Under the pieces are notes generated by a model, which was given only the letters and a program-made list of their open reading frames with translations, did no database searches and was not told the origin of the DNA. Below are positions 9,469 to 10,003 of a stretch of DNA of 10,003 nucleotides, in pieces; the stretch's first letter is position 1; the number at the start of each line of letters is the position of its first letter. Both the position numbers and the translations under genes were made by a program. Source of the DNA: Larix sibirica (taxonomy: Eukaryota > Streptophyta > Pinopsida > Pinales > Pinaceae); the NCBI GenBank assembly GCA_004151065.3, contig NWUY0300007879.1, forward strand, positions 55,831 to 65,833, in the 5' to 3' direction.

Positions 9469-9557
9469 ATTCATATGTAGTTGGTAAATCCATTATATAG
9501 GACATTTAAAAGATGGTTATAGTTTGTTTATTTTTTTTTTTTAATTGTTGGTCTAAA

Positions 9558-10003
9558 CACTACAAGGAAAAGGCTTTTTAGCGGAGGTTATAGAGTAAGC
9601 CCCTAAAAAAAGAGCTCGAAAATCTGTTTATAGAGGAGGTTTCTAATGGAGGCAAGCGGGCAGAGGTTTTAGCAGATTTTTTTTCTTCGGTGCATTTACT
9701 AACAAAATGCACCAATGTGTTTCAAAACATAATGTACTGGTATGACCACAAATTATACTGCACCGCGACAGGAAAAAAAGTATCGTTCACAATTTTTTAA
9801 TTAAAAAAATCTTATTATTTTAATACCCCTAGAGCGATGCGTTAATATATACTGCATGCACTGGTGCGTTTTACAATAAATGCCCCGGTGCATTATGTTA
9901 CATGGTACCATTCAAATGTGACCCTGGGGAGAGAGCGTCATCTTTTTTCAGACCATGAGGGATTTTATCCAACATTTTCTGAGTAGAAGTTATGACCAAG
10001 CCT
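9558..10003. mobile_element. CACTA (En/Spm, CMC) transposon terminus, runs off the window
   Basis: The sequence CACTACAAGGAAAAGGCT at 9558-9575 has the diagnostic CACTA start and the CACTACAAGAAAA-like terminus of plant CACTA transposons. It is followed by TTTTTAGCGGAGGTTATAG and several purine-rich variants of the GCGGAGGTT motif near 9581, 9635, 9646 and 9661, as expected of subterminal transposase-binding repeats. These elements move by cut and paste through a transposase encoded between the ends and leave 3-bp target duplications; AAA at 9555-9557 could be one side. Only one end is visible, with no transposase coding here, so autonomy and orientation are unknown. Bases 9689 onward may be inside the element or a second nested element. 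Confidence 0.82.
9689..9897. repeat. GGTGCATTT motifs in both orientations, with one hairpin
   Basis: GGTGCATTT (9689-9697) and AAATGCACC (9705-9713) form a perfect 9-bp hairpin with a 7-base loop. Related copies lie at 9760-9764 (GCACC, inverted), 9863-9872 (GGTGCGTTTT) and 9887-9895 (GGTGCATTA). Repeated short motifs in both orientations next to a transposon end suit subterminal binding sites, but the motif differs from the GCGGAGGTT set nearer the terminus. Confidence 0.6.

Overview
The window looks like nuclear DNA from a seed plant. It is AT-rich, holds no intact gene, contains a decayed plant fatty-acid elongase gene (3-ketoacyl-CoA synthase, KCS), and ends in the terminus of a plant-type CACTA (En/Spm) transposon. 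There are no bacterial-style operons, rRNA, tRNA or CRISPR. I cannot name the species.

The main structure is a large direct duplication. Bases 1-3663 (copy A) recur at 5049-8750 (copy B), at roughly 90-95 % identity by eye in most stretches, with several indels. Copy A is already inside the homology at base 1, so its left edge lies outside the window. The right edges are sharp (3663 and 8750). The simplest reading is a tandem duplication of a ~5.09 kb unit (3664-8750 is one complete unit), with the first ~1.4 kb of copy A upstream of the window.

Each copy carries, on the minus strand, a KCS pseudogene (385-1643 and 5434-6692). It has the N-terminal membrane region and the active-site cysteine block, but it is broken by frameshifts, stops and deletions. 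Most lesions are shared, so the gene was dead before duplication; others are private to one copy. Each copy also has an imperfect hairpin inside the pseudogene, a ~41-bp minisatellite just beyond its 5' end, ~1.3 kb of AT-rich non-coding DNA, and a well-conserved ~160-bp right end.

Between the copies (3664-5048) is unique sequence with a weak, decayed, lysine-rich minus-strand reading of unknown origin. Right of copy B come unique AT-rich DNA (8751-9132), three tandem units of ~110 bp (9133-9468), a spacer, and a CACTA element end (from 9558) running off the window.

Nothing here is an active gene system. The informative signals are the paired decay histories of the two KCS copies, a sharply bounded patch where copy B differs from A almost only by G:C-to-A:T transitions, and the transposon end.
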